Assembly: GCF_947500405.1 (NCBI RefSeq)
Contig: NZ_CANMRY010000002.1
Span: forward strand, 372,001-436,000
Length of the DNA: 64,000 nucleotides
Reading direction: 5' to 3'
From: an uncultured Maribacter sp.
GTDB lineage: Bacteria; Bacteroidota; Bacteroidia; Flavobacteriales; Flavobacteriaceae
Under the pieces are notes generated by a model, which made no database searches, was not told where the DNA came from, and saw only the letters and a list, made by a program, of their open reading frames with translations. The translations under genes and the position numbers were made by a program. This document shows positions 1 through 9,617 of the stretch, one piece after another; position 1 is the first letter of the stretch; the number at the start of each line of letters is the position of its first letter.

Positions 1-870
1 TTCTTTAAACTTAGGTTTTTCTATAGATTCTAAATAGTTTGTGAAAAAAATAGCAGAAGAGAAAAAAGTAAAAATAATAGGGTTTCCATCACCAAAAGAT
101 AACAATACAATTACTAACCCTATAAGAAAAACATACGAAATTAATCGCATAGTAGTTACTTTACCAACGCCCGAGGCGCCCATTTTAAGAAAAGCTAATA
201 CACTAATAATAATATTTAATAAAATGTAAATACTATATTTAGTATTAGTTCCCCAATTTAAAAAGTAGTCTTTTTTAAAATGAAAGTTAAAGGTATACCG
301 CTCTAAAAAAAAAGAGGCGGAATTTGCTAAAATTAAAATGCTATATGTTATAGAAATAAAAGCAACTATTCCTACAAATGGCACTAACCAATTTCTTATA
401 TTTTTTGGCTCGTAAATATAAATAGCAGCAAAAACAAGTATTAAAAATAACAAAGACCAATTGTAAAATAATGAAGCTATTAAAATCCATAAAGTGGCGT
501 CAAAAATTTTTAACTTAATACTTTTTAAAGATTTTATACTTAATATTCTTCTAATTGCTAGCAACAAGAAAAAAGCACTTACTATAGCCTTACTATCTAG
601 TAAGGTTTCTGGAAAAACAAGACATAATGCTGCAAAAAATAAGATTGCAAAAGAATTTGCCCCAGTAATTTTATTACGCTGAATAATAAAATTAGAAACA
701 AAAACACTACTCATTAAAATTGCTACAATTGCTGCTTTTATAAGTATTTGCTCTGTTTTTAATCCTGTGTTAGAAAGATAAAATTGTACTAACCAATAGA
801 GCAAAAAAAGAAAAGTTGCAACAATAATGTAATTAATTGGCTTTGTTTTGCCAAAAATGCTTGAAATCAT
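1..870 (-). CDS. DUF6427-type integral membrane protein (C-terminus cut by window edge)
   Basis: The minus strand is open from an ATG at 870 to the window edge, giving 290 residues with no stop. The product is strongly hydrophobic, with many predicted membrane segments and short charged loops (for example RRILSIKS and YEPKNIRNW). I recognise it from memory as the DUF6427 family of Flavobacteriia, which commonly sits beside the DUF6341 gene and purD, exactly as here. Its function is not known. It is divergent from the next gene, with 40 bp between the two starts. The family is only slightly longer than what is visible, so little of the C-terminus should be missing. Confidence 0.75.
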   Translation of the reverse strand, partial: MISSIFGKTKPINYIIVATFLFLLYWLVQFYLSNTGLKTEQILIKAAIVAILMSSVFVSNFIIQRNKITGANSFAILFFAALCLVFPETLLDSKAIVSAFFLLLAIRRILSIKSLKSIKLKIFDATLWILIASLFYNWSLLFLILVFAAIYIYEPKNIRNWLVPFVGIVAFISITYSILILANSASFFLERYTFNFHFKKDYFLNWGTNTKYSIYILLNIIISVLAFLKMGASGVGKVTTMRLISYVFLIGLVIVLLSFGDGNPIIFTFFSSAIFFTNYLESIEKPKFKE

Positions 871-882
871 CCTTGATTTTTA

Positions 883-890
883 TATTTTTG
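883..890 (+). promoter_or_regulatory. Candidate Bacteroidota -7 box (TATTTTTG) for the DUF6341 gene
   Basis: TATTTTTG matches the Bacteroidota -7 consensus TAnnTTTG and lies 20 bp before the ATG at 911. No convincing TTG-type -33 element is at the expected distance, so this rests on the -7 match and position only. Confidence 0.4.
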
Positions 891-910
891 CACCGTAAAT
901 ATACTATAAG

Positions 911-1132
911 ATGAAAGCATTTTTTGAAAACATACAAGATTTATTTGTAAATGTACTTTTCGCTCCTTTAGACACATTGCGTTTTATGGAGAGTTGGTGG
1001 GCCGCAAATACCATTAATTGGATTTTTATGATAATAGGATCAATAGCTATGGTTTATTGGATGCTAGAATTAAAAAAATATAACGATAAAGGAGAAGAAG
1101 ATAAGAGTAGCACAAGCCACTCTTACTTATAA
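911..1132 (+). CDS. DUF6341 family small membrane protein
   Basis: A 73-residue protein beginning MKAFFENIQDLF with one clear membrane helix at about residues 33-50 (TINWIFMIIGSIAMVYWM) and a charged, serine-rich tail. I recognise the conserved LFAPLDTLRFMESWW region as the DUF6341 family of Flavobacteriia. The function is unknown. The gene runs toward purD and its last 6 bp overlap the purD stop region. A TAnnTTTG box at 883-890 supports its own promoter. Conservation of the DUF6427-DUF6341-purD arrangement in the group suggests a real gene rather than a chance frame. Confidence 0.8.
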   Translation: MKAFFENIQDLFVNVLFAPLDTLRFMESWWAANTINWIFMIIGSIAMVYWMLELKKYNDKGEEDKSSTSHSYL

Positions 1133-2398
1133 ATCAAATCCTAAGTCCTTGCGATAATTCATCTTATCAAAATGTAGTTTTTCTATATTTTGATAAGATT
1201 TTTTTAGTGCCTCTTTGAAATCTTTACCATAAGAGGTAATTGCCATTACACGCCCCCCATTAGTTACAACTTTACCGTTTTCTATTGTTGTTCCTGCATG
1301 AAATACCAAGGAGTCTTCTATAGTATTATATCCTGTGATTTCTTTTCCTTTTTCATATGCCTCTGGATATCCACCAGAAACAGTCATAACTGTAGTTGCT
1401 GTACGGTCATCTAATTCCAAATTAATAGCATCTAAAGTTTGGTTCCCAACTGCTTGAAATACGGCAACTAAATCATTTTTAATTCTTGGAATAACAACCT
1501 CTGTTTCGGGATCTCCCATACGAACATTATATTCTATTACAAGAGGGTTATTATTCACGTTTATTAAGCCTATAAAAATAAATCCTTTATATGGCAAATT
1601 ATCCTTTTTAAGCCCTTCTACGGTAGGAATAACAACTTGCTTATGGATTTTATCCATAAACTCTTCATCTGCAAAAGGAACAGGTGAAATAGCTCCCATA
1701 CCTCCGGTATTTAATCCAGTGTCTCCTTCTCCTATACGTTTATAGTCTTTAGCCGTTGGTAAAACCTTATAACCGTCACCATCTGTAAGAACAAAAACAG
1801 AAAGTTCTATGCCATCTAAAAACTCTTCAATAACTACAGTAGCACTAGCATTACCAAATTTAGAATCTACCAGCATTGCTTTTAGCTCATCTTTTGCTTC
1901 TTGTAAATTTTTAAGAATTAAAACTCCTTTACCTGCTGCTAAACCATCTGCCTTTAATACATATGGTGCATTTAAGCTTTCTAAAAAAGTGTACCCTTCT
2001 TCTAAATTTGCAGAAGTAAAGCTTTTATACTTTGCCGTTGGAATATTATGTTTGTACATAAACTCTTTTGCAAATTCTTTACTACCTTCTAATGTAGCCG
2101 CTGCTTTTTGCGGACCTATTACTGGAATACTCTTTAAAGAATCATCCTTTAAAAAATAATCATGAACTCCGTTAACCAAAGGGTCTTCTGGGCCAACAAT
2201 TACCATTTCTATGCTATTTTCTATTACCGCTTTTTTTATAGCTTCAAAATCATTAACACCTATAGTTAAATTAGTTGCAATTTCTGCTGTTCCTGCGTTA
2301 CCAGGTGCAACAAATAAATTAGATAATTTAGGACTTTGTTTAAGTTTCCAAGCAAATGTGTGTTCGCGGCCACCAGAGCCAAGAATAAGTATGTTCAT
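1127..2398 (-). CDS. purD: Phosphoribosylamine-glycine ligase (GARS)
   Basis: Catalyses the ATP-dependent joining of phosphoribosylamine and glycine, the second step of de novo purine synthesis, in the cytoplasm. The 423-residue product has the N-terminal motif ILGSGGREH, the ATP-grasp region (PYVLKADGLAAGKGV, then GMGAISPVPF) and the metal-binding segment EYNVRMGDPETE. It is full length. I chose the ATG at 2398 rather than the in-frame ATG at 2416 because the family starts at MNILILGSGGREH, and because a -7 box at 2414-2421 would overlap the longer start. It lies just downstream of the polysaccharide cluster but appears to have its own promoter. Confidence 0.97.
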   Translation of the reverse strand: MNILILGSGGREHTFAWKLKQSPKLSNLFVAPGNAGTAEIATNLTIGVNDFEAIKKAVIENSIEMVIVGPEDPLVNGVHDYFLKDDSLKSIPVIGPQKAAATLEGSKEFAKEFMYKHNIPTAKYKSFTSANLEEGYTFLESLNAPYVLKADGLAAGKGVLILKNLQEAKDELKAMLVDSKFGNASATVVIEEFLDGIELSVFVLTDGDGYKVLPTAKDYKRIGEGDTGLNTGGMGAISPVPFADEEFMDKIHKQVVIPTVEGLKKDNLPYKGFIFIGLINVNNNPLVIEYNVRMGDPETEVVIPRIKNDLVAVFQAVGNQTLDAINLELDDRTATTVMTVSGGYPEAYEKGKEITGYNTIEDSLVFHAGTTIENGKVVTNGGRVMAITSYGKDFKEALKKSYQNIEKLHFDKMNYRKDLGFDL

Positions 2399-2413
2399 GG
2401 TAAAAAATTTTGG

Positions 2414-2421
2414 CAAAAATA
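2414..2421 (-). promoter_or_regulatory. Candidate -7 box (TATTTTTG) for purD
   Basis: Read on the minus strand, TATTTTTG matches TAnnTTTG and ends 16 bp before the purD ATG at 2398. This would separate purD from the long upstream polysaccharide transcript. No clear -33 element was seen. Confidence 0.4.
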
Positions 2422-2449
2422 GGTTATGCCAATTTATAATTTAAGTTTT

Positions 2450-3421
2450 CTAAGAAAAATTACGATGTTCTTTTTTTAGAAGCTCTTCTTTAGAGAGGGA
2501 TTTAAAATAATCAAATACAATTTTTAATCCTTCAGAACGCTCTACTTTAGGTTCCCAATCTAATATTTCTTTTGCTTTAGAAATATCTGGTTGTCTTTGT
2601 AATGGGTCATCTTGAGGTAAAGGTTTATATATAACTTTCTGAGAGGTTCCTGTAAGTTTTATAATTTCTTGAGCAAATTCTTTTATAGTTGTTTCATGTG
2701 GGTTTCCAATATTAATTGGATCTGTATAATCGCTCATTAATAATCTATATATTCCTTCTACTTGATCATCTATATAACAAAAAGAACGTGTTTGCGACCC
2801 ATCTCCAAAAACAGTTAAATCTTCTCCACGTAATGCTTGTCCCATAAAAGCAGGAACAACCCTGCCATCATTTAAACGCATTCTAGGGCCATAGGTATTA
2901 AAAATACGAACTATACGAGTATCTAACCCATGAAAGCGATGATACGCCATTGTAATGGACTCCATAAACCTTTTAGCTTCATCATAAACTCCTCTTGGAC
3001 CTATTGGGCTAACGTTACCATAATATTCTTCATTTTGAGGATGCACTAATGGATCACCGTAAACTTCAGAAGTTGACGCAACTAATATTCTTGCATTTTT
3101 TTGTTTTGCTACTCCTAAGAGATTTAAAGTACCTAAAGAACCAACTTTTAAAGTTTCTATAGGAATTTTAAGATAATCTATAGGGCTTGCTGGTGAAGCA
3201 AAGTGTAAAATATAATCTAACTCGCCAGGAACATGAACAAATGTACTAACATCATGGTGTTGAAACTCAAACTGTTTTAAAGGAAAAAGGTGTTCTATAT
3301 TTTTAAGATCTCCAGTAATAAGATTATCCATACCAATTACATGAAACCCTTCTTTTATAAAACGATCACATAAATGTGAACCTAAAAATCCTGCAGCTCC
3401 TGTTATTAGTATTCTTTTCAT
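2450..3421 (-). CDS. uxs: UDP-glucuronate decarboxylase (UDP-xylose synthase), extended SDR
   Basis: Converts UDP-glucuronate to UDP-xylose with bound NAD. The 323-residue protein shows the Rossmann motif GAAGFLGSH at residues 8-16, the STSEVYGDP segment near 116-124 with the conserved Ser and Glu, and the catalytic YDEAK with Tyr146 and Lys150. The stretch [16 protein letters not shown] is typical of the UXS branch. I chose the ATG at 3421 over 3439 because MKRILITG is the family start and this leaves a 1-bp gap from the wecA-like stop instead of an overlap. It is the last gene of the polysaccharide cluster. No UDP-glucose dehydrogenase (Ugd) for its substrate is in the window. dTDP-glucose dehydratase is a relative, but the residues favour UXS. 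Confidence 0.9.
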   Translation of the reverse strand: MKRILITGAAGFLGSHLCDRFIKEGFHVIGMDNLITGDLKNIEHLFPLKQFEFQHHDVSTFVHVPGELDYILHFASPASPIDYLKIPIETLKVGSLGTLNLLGVAKQKNARILVASTSEVYGDPLVHPQNEEYYGNVSPIGPRGVYDEAKRFMESITMAYHRFHGLDTRIVRIFNTYGPRMRLNDGRVVPAFMGQALRGEDLTVFGDGSQTRSFCYIDDQVEGIYRLLMSDYTDPINIGNPHETTIKEFAQEIIKLTGTSQKVIYKPLPQDDPLQRQPDISKAKEILDWEPKVERSEGLKIVFDYFKSLSKEELLKKEHRNFS

Positions 3422-3422
3422 T

Positions 3423-4607
3423 TTATTGTTTGCTTTCATTTTGATCCCTTACAATACTAATATTCTTTTTAGTTTTATTTTTATTACTACTCCCTTTTGC
3501 TTTTAGACTTTCTACTTTTCTTTTTAGCATTATTTTCTGCTTTAGAGTAGTAAAACTATAATTATATTTAAAGAAAATATATCCTAAAAATATTACAACA
3601 GAAACAAGCATTATAACCATCCCAAGGTTTTTTGCCTTACTCCCTAAAACAATAAAGAGCATTACAAAAAGTAAATTAAAACAACCTATAATAAAGCTAG
3701 CTTGTTTATGACTTAGTCCCCAATAATCTATTAATACATGGTGGGTATGATTCCTATCTGGAGAAAAAGGTCCTTTTTTATTGGCAATACGTATGGTAAA
3801 AACTCTTGCGGTATCAAAAAGAGGTACAATTAATATACTTATAGCAATTAATGGCGCATTTTCTAATAAGAAAGGCATTTCTGTATAACTTTCTGGTCCT
3901 AATGCTAAAAACTTTAAAGTAAGTATACTAATTATAAATCCTACTATTAAAGAACCTGTGTCTCCCATAAATATTTTTTTATCTGACGAAAGATTAAATC
4001 CAAGAAAAGCCATTAAACTAGCATTTAGCGTTATGCTTAAAAGGGCGAAAAAATACTCTCCAGTAAGGTAAAAAATAGTTGTATATAAAACCATAATTAC
4101 AATACCAACTATAGAGGCTAAACCATCTATACCATCAATTAAATTATAGGAATTTATAATAGTAAGCATCATAAAACCTGCAATTCCTAAATATAAATAG
4201 TAGGGTATTTCATTTACATTTAAAAAACCATTTAAAGAGGTAATAGTAAAACTCGGGTTTGCTAAAATAAATGCTACCGCAAATGCTTGTGCTAATAACT
4301 TGGCTCCAGGTGAAATAACGACCAAATCGTCTTTAAGACCAACAATAAATAATATAGTTAGTCCAGGAATTATATAAATAGCCTCCTGTGTAACCGCCCA
4401 ACTCTCTATAAAAAAAAGAGCGAAAACTAGAGTAAAAAAAAAGGAAACTCCACCCAATGTAGGTGTCCTGTTTTTATGAGAGCTTCGCTGGTTAGGGTCA
4501 TCCATTAATCTTTTATACTCAACTACCTTTATTACTTTAGGAATTGTTAAGTAAACCAGTAGAAAAGAGCCTATAAAAATTAATACTGCTGTTTCAAAAA
4601 AATTCAA
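3423..4607 (-). CDS. wecA: WecA/WbpL-type undecaprenyl-phosphate sugar-1-phosphate transferase
   Basis: A polyprenyl-phosphate N-acetylhexosamine-1-phosphate transferase that starts repeat-unit synthesis by moving a sugar-1-phosphate onto undecaprenyl phosphate at the inner membrane. The 394-residue protein has about ten membrane helices and the family's catalytic landmarks: DD at 93-94, NLIDGIDG at 155-162, MGDTGS at 214-219, and the WecA-type HTHH at 287-290. The C-terminus has a lysine-rich cytoplasmic tail. The sugar (GlcNAc, FucNAc or other) cannot be told from sequence. It lies 48 bp downstream of a glycosyltransferase gene. WbpL of Pseudomonas plays the same role in a related cluster. 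Confidence 0.92.
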   Translation of the reverse strand: MNFFETAVLIFIGSFLLVYLTIPKVIKVVEYKRLMDDPNQRSSHKNRTPTLGGVSFFFTLVFALFFIESWAVTQEAIYIIPGLTILFIVGLKDDLVVISPGAKLLAQAFAVAFILANPSFTITSLNGFLNVNEIPYYLYLGIAGFMMLTIINSYNLIDGIDGLASIVGIVIMVLYTTIFYLTGEYFFALLSITLNASLMAFLGFNLSSDKKIFMGDTGSLIVGFIISILTLKFLALGPESYTEMPFLLENAPLIAISILIVPLFDTARVFTIRIANKKGPFSPDRNHTHHVLIDYWGLSHKQASFIIGCFNLLFVMLFIVLGSKAKNLGMVIMLVSVVIFLGYIFFKYNYSFTTLKQKIMLKRKVESLKAKGSSNKNKTKKNISIVRDQNESKQ

Positions 4608-4655
4608 ACTATCAATTTTAAAGCTTAAAAATAGGTAACTTTATTCATTTTAAAT

Positions 4656-5846
4656 CTAATTTCTTAAAAACCTTAGCATTTTTCTTGCAAGAAGATTCCT
4701 GTCAAAATCTTTTAACAAGCTTTCATATTTATTACTATCTATTTTATTACTTGTAACAACGCTCTCTATTTTTTTAAAAAAAGAAAGTTCATTTTCTGGT
4801 TCAAAACAAAAACCAATACCATAATTTTCTACTAACTCTTTTGCTTCCCCTTCTACTCCAAGTAATATTGGTTTATGCATTCCTGCCAACTCAAAAATTT
4901 TAGACGGTAAAACTGATTCGAAAGTTTTACACTTTTTTAAATTTACCAATCCTACATCTAATACAGAAATGTATTGTTTCACCTTTTTTTTCTCTACAGC
5001 TGATAACATTGTTACATTAGAAAGCCCTTTACTTATAGTCATTAATTTTTCTTTTTCTGCTCCAGTCCCTAAAAAAATAAAATGTATTTCTTTGTTTTTG
5101 ATTTTTTTTGCAGATTCTATAATAAAATCTAACTTATGCGCCATACCATGAGTTCCTATATATCCAATTACAAATTTATCTTTAAGATTTAATTCTTTTA
5201 TAAGTTTTTCATTTTTGGGTATAGGAGAAAACATTTCAGCGTTAATTCCATTTTTCACAACTTCTATTTTAGTTTGTTTTATACCTCTATCATTTATTAA
5301 TTGTGTTTTAAAAGAATCCGTAACCGTAATTATCTTCCAAGCACTTTTATACATTTTAAGCTCTAAATATTCAAAAAATAAAAAGATAGGTTTATTACTC
5401 ATTGCGCCAACTGCTTTTACAGATTCTGGCCATAAATCTCTTACTTCCATTACCCATCTTTTACGTTTCCAAAAAGCTAGCCACCTTCCAGATATTGCAG
5501 TAAAAAATTGAGGAGATGTTGCTACAATTAAATCGGTCTTAATAAATAATCCAACTAAAAATGAGGCTAACATGTAACTTAAAAAATCTAGTATTCTTTT
5601 TAGGAACCCTTTATTTGCAGAAATATATGACCAAACTCTTATTACTTTAATACCATCTAAAATTTCAGTTTGGTATAATTTATTTTTATATCCCTTAAAT
5701 AGTTTTCCTTCTGGAAAATTTGGCGCACAAGTAATTACTGTTACCTCCACTCCCTCTTTGACCCACTCCTTACAGTGTTCATAAGTTCTTGTTGCTGGAG
5801 CATTAAATTCAGGAGGAAAATTATCGGTTAAGAACAGTAATTTCAT
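4656..5846 (-). CDS. GT4-family glycosyltransferase (WbuB/WcaI-like)
   Basis: A 396-residue GT-B glycosyltransferase. The N-terminal TDNFPPEFNAPATRTYEH segment and the following VTVITCAPNFPEGKL are typical of the WbuB/WcaI branch. The C-terminal half has VIGYIGTHGMAHKLD and a nucleotide-sugar region LPSKIFELAGMHKPIL with the E-x7-E type arrangement partly kept. A hydrophobic patch near residues 82-105 suggests membrane association. It overlaps the heparinase-like gene by 4 bp (ATGA). It probably adds a sugar to the lipid-linked repeat unit. The donor is not predictable; WbuB itself is a fucosamine transferase. Confidence 0.85.
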   Translation of the reverse strand: MKLLFLTDNFPPEFNAPATRTYEHCKEWVKEGVEVTVITCAPNFPEGKLFKGYKNKLYQTEILDGIKVIRVWSYISANKGFLKRILDFLSYMLASFLVGLFIKTDLIVATSPQFFTAISGRWLAFWKRKRWVMEVRDLWPESVKAVGAMSNKPIFLFFEYLELKMYKSAWKIITVTDSFKTQLINDRGIKQTKIEVVKNGINAEMFSPIPKNEKLIKELNLKDKFVIGYIGTHGMAHKLDFIIESAKKIKNKEIHFIFLGTGAEKEKLMTISKGLSNVTMLSAVEKKKVKQYISVLDVGLVNLKKCKTFESVLPSKIFELAGMHKPILLGVEGEAKELVENYGIGFCFEPENELSFFKKIESVVTSNKIDSNKYESLLKDFDRNLLARKMLRFLRN

Positions 5847-7423
5847 AAGTAAATTTCAGTTTTTAGTTTTTTTTGAAAAGTTACAGAAATTTTTTGCGAC
5901 TTTTCTCTTTGATTAAATCCAGTAGCATAATCAAAAGGTATTAGCTCAATAGAAGAGAAATTCTCAAAAGAGATTTGAATATTTTGATGTATTAAAAAAA
6001 CCTTATTTCCTTTAATTTTTACAGAATTTATGGAAGGATGTAAATGAAAAAAAGCAATTTTTTTTAATTGAGATGCCTTGTTAAACGAATCTTCAATAGT
6101 TAAATGGGAAGCTTTTGAAACAAACTTTCTGGAATGAAAAAGACCAAGTTTTTTGTAGCCATCATGTTGGGCTTTAACAAAACCTTCATCTTCTTCAAGT
6201 AAATTTACTTTTGCTCTCTTAGCAACTCTAAATCCACCCCAAACTTGTGTTTGATCTTGACTATCTACCACTACAGTATTATGTGCCGCTGTTTCACGCT
6301 CTTTTTGTCTTAAAGCGTTCTTTTCATAAGTAGAAGTTCCGGTATCCACGATTATTGGTTTTCCCGCAACATATAATTCAAAATTAAAGGTATCTGAATG
6401 CACATGTCCAGGTTGATAGGTTGGGCCAACATTTCCTACATCAACAAAAAGTTCATAATCATCATTTTTAAACTTTCGATAACCAGAATCTGAAAGAATA
6501 CTACTAGACCAATTGAGCCCTAATTCGTTTGCGTATTTAACCAATTGGTTTGAAGTTGGTGCAATACCAAAAGCACTATCATTCACCATTGGGATGTTAC
6601 CCCCGGAAAAAGTAACGCTCTCAAGCCATGAAAGCATTTTTAAGGCCTTTTCTTTCAAAAATAAGGCCATTCCATCTTCCTTCCAGAAATTCAGCTTAAT
6701 AAGGCTTATACAGTCTAAAAGACGGTGCAAAAGTATTTGATGGTACATTGGTGAAAGTTCGAAATGAGCACCATCATTCAAAATTTGTTCCTCTAGTTCT
6801 GCTTTCAGAATATGGATTGCTTTTGCATAAAATTTCACGTCCTTAAAATAGTAAGCACCAAAGAAAAGAGAAAACCCGTTTTCTAATAAATGATTACCTA
6901 ATAAATGATATTCAAGGTTGTTAAGTAGTGTCTGATAATGGTTATATAAATTCTTATTGATTTCTGAATCAGAAATTGAATATTTAGACAAAAATTTTAC
7001 CCAGTTTATCCCTCGAAGTGAAATTGGATATGGTTCTTTACCATCTTTTAAATTCGCCTCGTTTTGAATATAGTCATGAATTAAAAAAAGGCCGTCTTCG
7101 CTTGAAATTGTTTTTTGATTTAAGAAATCAAAATAATTCAAATTGTAGGTCCAAAGTTTACCGTAAGCATTGTAATTCCAATCAATTTCAGAAATAAAGT
7201 TATGCTCTAAGTTTAGAAACTTGAAAGAATTATTTTTAATATAACTATCGGTATATAAAAAAGAATCTTGCCATTTTATAACTTTAATGTTTTTACTAAG
7301 CTGTTTTTTATATTCTTTTTTGAAAAACTTATTTCTAAATAAATAATATCCTCGAAAATAAATTTGTTTAAAACGAAGGTATTTTAAAGTATAGAAAAGT
7401 AATTTTAGTTTATTGAAATCCAT
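5843..7423 (-). CDS. Heparinase II/III-like protein (uronic-acid polysaccharide lyase family)
   Basis: A 526-residue protein with an alpha-helical N-terminal half (toroid-like, about residues 80-300, including ISLRGINWVKFL and LGNHLLENGFSLFFGAYYF) and a beta-rich C-terminal half with GHVHSDTFNFELYVAGKPI and the DTGTSTYE segment that marks heparinase II/III family proteins. His and Tyr residues of the kind used for uronic-acid beta-elimination are present, but activity is not proven. There is no clear signal peptide, which is unusual for an extracellular lyase. The 3' end overlaps the GT4 start and the 5' end overlaps the two-domain dehydrogenase by 19 bp, so the three are probably translated together. 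Such pairs recur in exopolysaccharide clusters. Confidence 0.85.
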   Translation of the reverse strand: MDFNKLKLLFYTLKYLRFKQIYFRGYYLFRNKFFKKEYKKQLSKNIKVIKWQDSFLYTDSYIKNNSFKFLNLEHNFISEIDWNYNAYGKLWTYNLNYFDFLNQKTISSEDGLFLIHDYIQNEANLKDGKEPYPISLRGINWVKFLSKYSISDSEINKNLYNHYQTLLNNLEYHLLGNHLLENGFSLFFGAYYFKDVKFYAKAIHILKAELEEQILNDGAHFELSPMYHQILLHRLLDCISLIKLNFWKEDGMALFLKEKALKMLSWLESVTFSGGNIPMVNDSAFGIAPTSNQLVKYANELGLNWSSSILSDSGYRKFKNDDYELFVDVGNVGPTYQPGHVHSDTFNFELYVAGKPIIVDTGTSTYEKNALRQKERETAAHNTVVVDSQDQTQVWGGFRVAKRAKVNLLEEDEGFVKAQHDGYKKLGLFHSRKFVSKASHLTIEDSFNKASQLKKIAFFHLHPSINSVKIKGNKVFLIHQNIQISFENFSSIELIPFDYATGFNQREKSQKISVTFQKKLKTEIYL

Positions 7424-9525
7424 TTACCTTGTTTCAATGATTCAATTGCAGCAAATGATGCCTTAGTTGTATTTACAATTTCATCAAAAGGAATTATTGA
7501 TGCTCCTCCATTTTGCTGTTGTTCTATGAGTTCATTAAATTGGTTAAAATGACCCTTATCTTGTTTTGAAGAAGCATTTCCTCCCCCTTTGAAACCGTAG
7601 GACTTAAGTTTTCTCCAATTATCCATAATTAATGTGCGTTCTTGAGAATACACTTCAACGCGTTCTTTTGAATATGCCTTACTACCATTCGCAAAATAAT
7701 TAATAACAGCATTAGAACCGTTTTCATACCGTATGAGTATACTTGCGTTGTCTGTATTTTCTTCTGGATTTATACCCATAGCATTCATACAGACTTCTTT
7801 TACTTTACTTCCTGTAAAATAGGTGCATAAATCTATATAATGACAAGCCTCTCCTACTATCCTTCCTCCACCGACTTCCATATCATGTACCCACACATCG
7901 GCAGGAATAAAACCTGCATTCATTGTAGCAACTATATTAATCGGAGTATTATCATTACCAAGTAATTTTTTCATGCTTTTTGCTAATGGAGCAAAACGCC
8001 TATTAAACCCAACACTTACACTTACATTTTGGTTTTTATATGCTAAAATTATACTTTCTAGTTCACTTTCTGTTAGTGCTAAGGGTTTTTCTACAAAAAC
8101 ACTTTTCCCTGAATTAATTGTTTCTAATACCATCGAAGCATGCATATTATGCTTTGTTGTTATTAGTACTAAGTCTACATCCGAATCGTTTAATATCTCT
8201 TTGTAATTAGAAGTTGAATTAGCAATAGAATGCCTCTTAGCCATAATGGTAGAAGAAAGCCCTCCAGAGCTTGCTATATACTTAATCTCAGCGTTTATTT
8301 TTTTAAGATTTGGTAATATAGTTGAACTCGTAAAATTTCCAGAACCTATAATCCCTATAGTTCCATTTTTTTCTTTAAAATATTTTCTAGAAATTTCTAC
8401 AGTATTAATAGGATCCGCTGTATTGGTATATTCTAAAATAGATGCTATGGATTTTGAATTACCCATATCTCCATATATTTTATCGAATTCTTCTAAAGGT
8501 ATACGTTCCGTTATTAATGGTTTTACGTCTAAAGTTCCTTTTGCTATAGCAGTTAATATAGCTTCAAAATTCCTCTTTTCTGTCCAACGAACATATCCTA
8601 TTGGATAGTCATTGCCTTTTTGCTCATATTCTTCATCATACCTTCCTGGCCCATATGAACAAGACACTTGAAATGAAATTTCTTTTTCATAAAAGTCCGC
8701 TCTACTAATATCTAAGCCAATTACTCCTACTAAAATTACACGACCTCTTTTTCTACACATCTGTGCAGATTGAGCTATAATTTCATTACTTTTATTAGAA
8801 GCAGTTATTATTACCCCATCTGCTCCTATATCATTGGTATAAGATTCTACAAATTTTACTTGATCCGTACCTTGCCCTGGATTAACGGCTACAATTCCTT
8901 TTTCATTAGCAATACGAACTTTTTCAGGGTCAAAATCAAAACCAATTACATTACAGCCATTTGCCATTAATAATTCTGCAGTTACTAACCCTATAAGACC
9001 TAAACCAACAACTACAATAGTTTCTCCAAAAGTTGGGTTTAATAAACGTATTCCTTGTAATCCTATAGAACCAATAACAGTAAAAGCCGCTTCTTCATCT
9101 GTAACAGTATCAGGAATTTTAGCCACCAAATTTTTAGGAAGATTTACATACTCTGCATGATTACCATTAGATGCAACACGGTCTCCTACTTGAAATTCAG
9201 TAACTCCTCTTCCAATACCAACAACTTCTCCAACATTACAATATCCAAGAGGAAGTGGTTGATTTAGTTTATTTAAAACAGCATCCATGGTAGGTTTAAG
9301 ACCATCTGTCTTTACTTTATTCAAAACCATTTTTACCTTGTCTGGTTGCTGCTTTGCTTTTTGAATAAAATTAGCTTTACCAAATTCTACCAGCATACGC
9401 TCAGTCCCTAAAGAAACTAATGTTCTAAAGGTTTTAATAAGTACAAATCCAGGTTTTACCATTGGGACTGGCACTTCTTCTAAAATTGTTTCTCCGTTTT
9501 TAAGATCTTGTATAATTTGTTTCAT
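7405..9525 (-). CDS. Two-domain oxidoreductase: zinc-type alcohol dehydrogenase fused to Gfo/Idh/MocA
   Basis: A 706-residue fusion. Residues 1-355 form a medium-chain dehydrogenase (LVSLGTERMLVEFGKANF near the start, Rossmann motif VVGLGLIGLV near 175). Residues from about 380 form a Gfo/Idh/MocA dehydrogenase (IIGSGNFTS, then FVEKPLALTE with the conserved EKP and VGFNRRFAPL). The fusion is a known architecture that often travels with a heparinase II/III-like gene in surface-polysaccharide clusters. The substrate is unknown; a sugar nucleotide or uronic-acid product would fit. It overlaps the lyase gene by 19 bp. The 92 bp upstream hold no gene. Confidence 0.88.
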   Translation of the reverse strand: MKQIIQDLKNGETILEEVPVPMVKPGFVLIKTFRTLVSLGTERMLVEFGKANFIQKAKQQPDKVKMVLNKVKTDGLKPTMDAVLNKLNQPLPLGYCNVGEVVGIGRGVTEFQVGDRVASNGNHAEYVNLPKNLVAKIPDTVTDEEAAFTVIGSIGLQGIRLLNPTFGETIVVVGLGLIGLVTAELLMANGCNVIGFDFDPEKVRIANEKGIVAVNPGQGTDQVKFVESYTNDIGADGVIITASNKSNEIIAQSAQMCRKRGRVILVGVIGLDISRADFYEKEISFQVSCSYGPGRYDEEYEQKGNDYPIGYVRWTEKRNFEAILTAIAKGTLDVKPLITERIPLEEFDKIYGDMGNSKSIASILEYTNTADPINTVEISRKYFKEKNGTIGIIGSGNFTSSTILPNLKKINAEIKYIASSGGLSSTIMAKRHSIANSTSNYKEILNDSDVDLVLITTKHNMHASMVLETINSGKSVFVEKPLALTESELESIILAYKNQNVSVSVGFNRRFAPLAKSMKKLLGNDNTPINIVATMNAGFIPADVWVHDMEVGGGRIVGEACHYIDLCTYFTGSKVKEVCMNAMGINPEENTDNASILIRYENGSNAVINYFANGSKAYSKERVEVYSQERTLIMDNWRKLKSYGFKGGGNASSKQDKGHFNQFNELIEQQQNGGASIIPFDEIVNTTKASFAAIESLKQGKWISIN

Positions 9526-9617
9526 TTTTAACTATCTAATCTTTTACAATATTTTAAGTAAAACTAATGTTTAATCGGATAATTTGAAGGTTTTTCATTT
9601 CTTTTTGAGAAAATATT

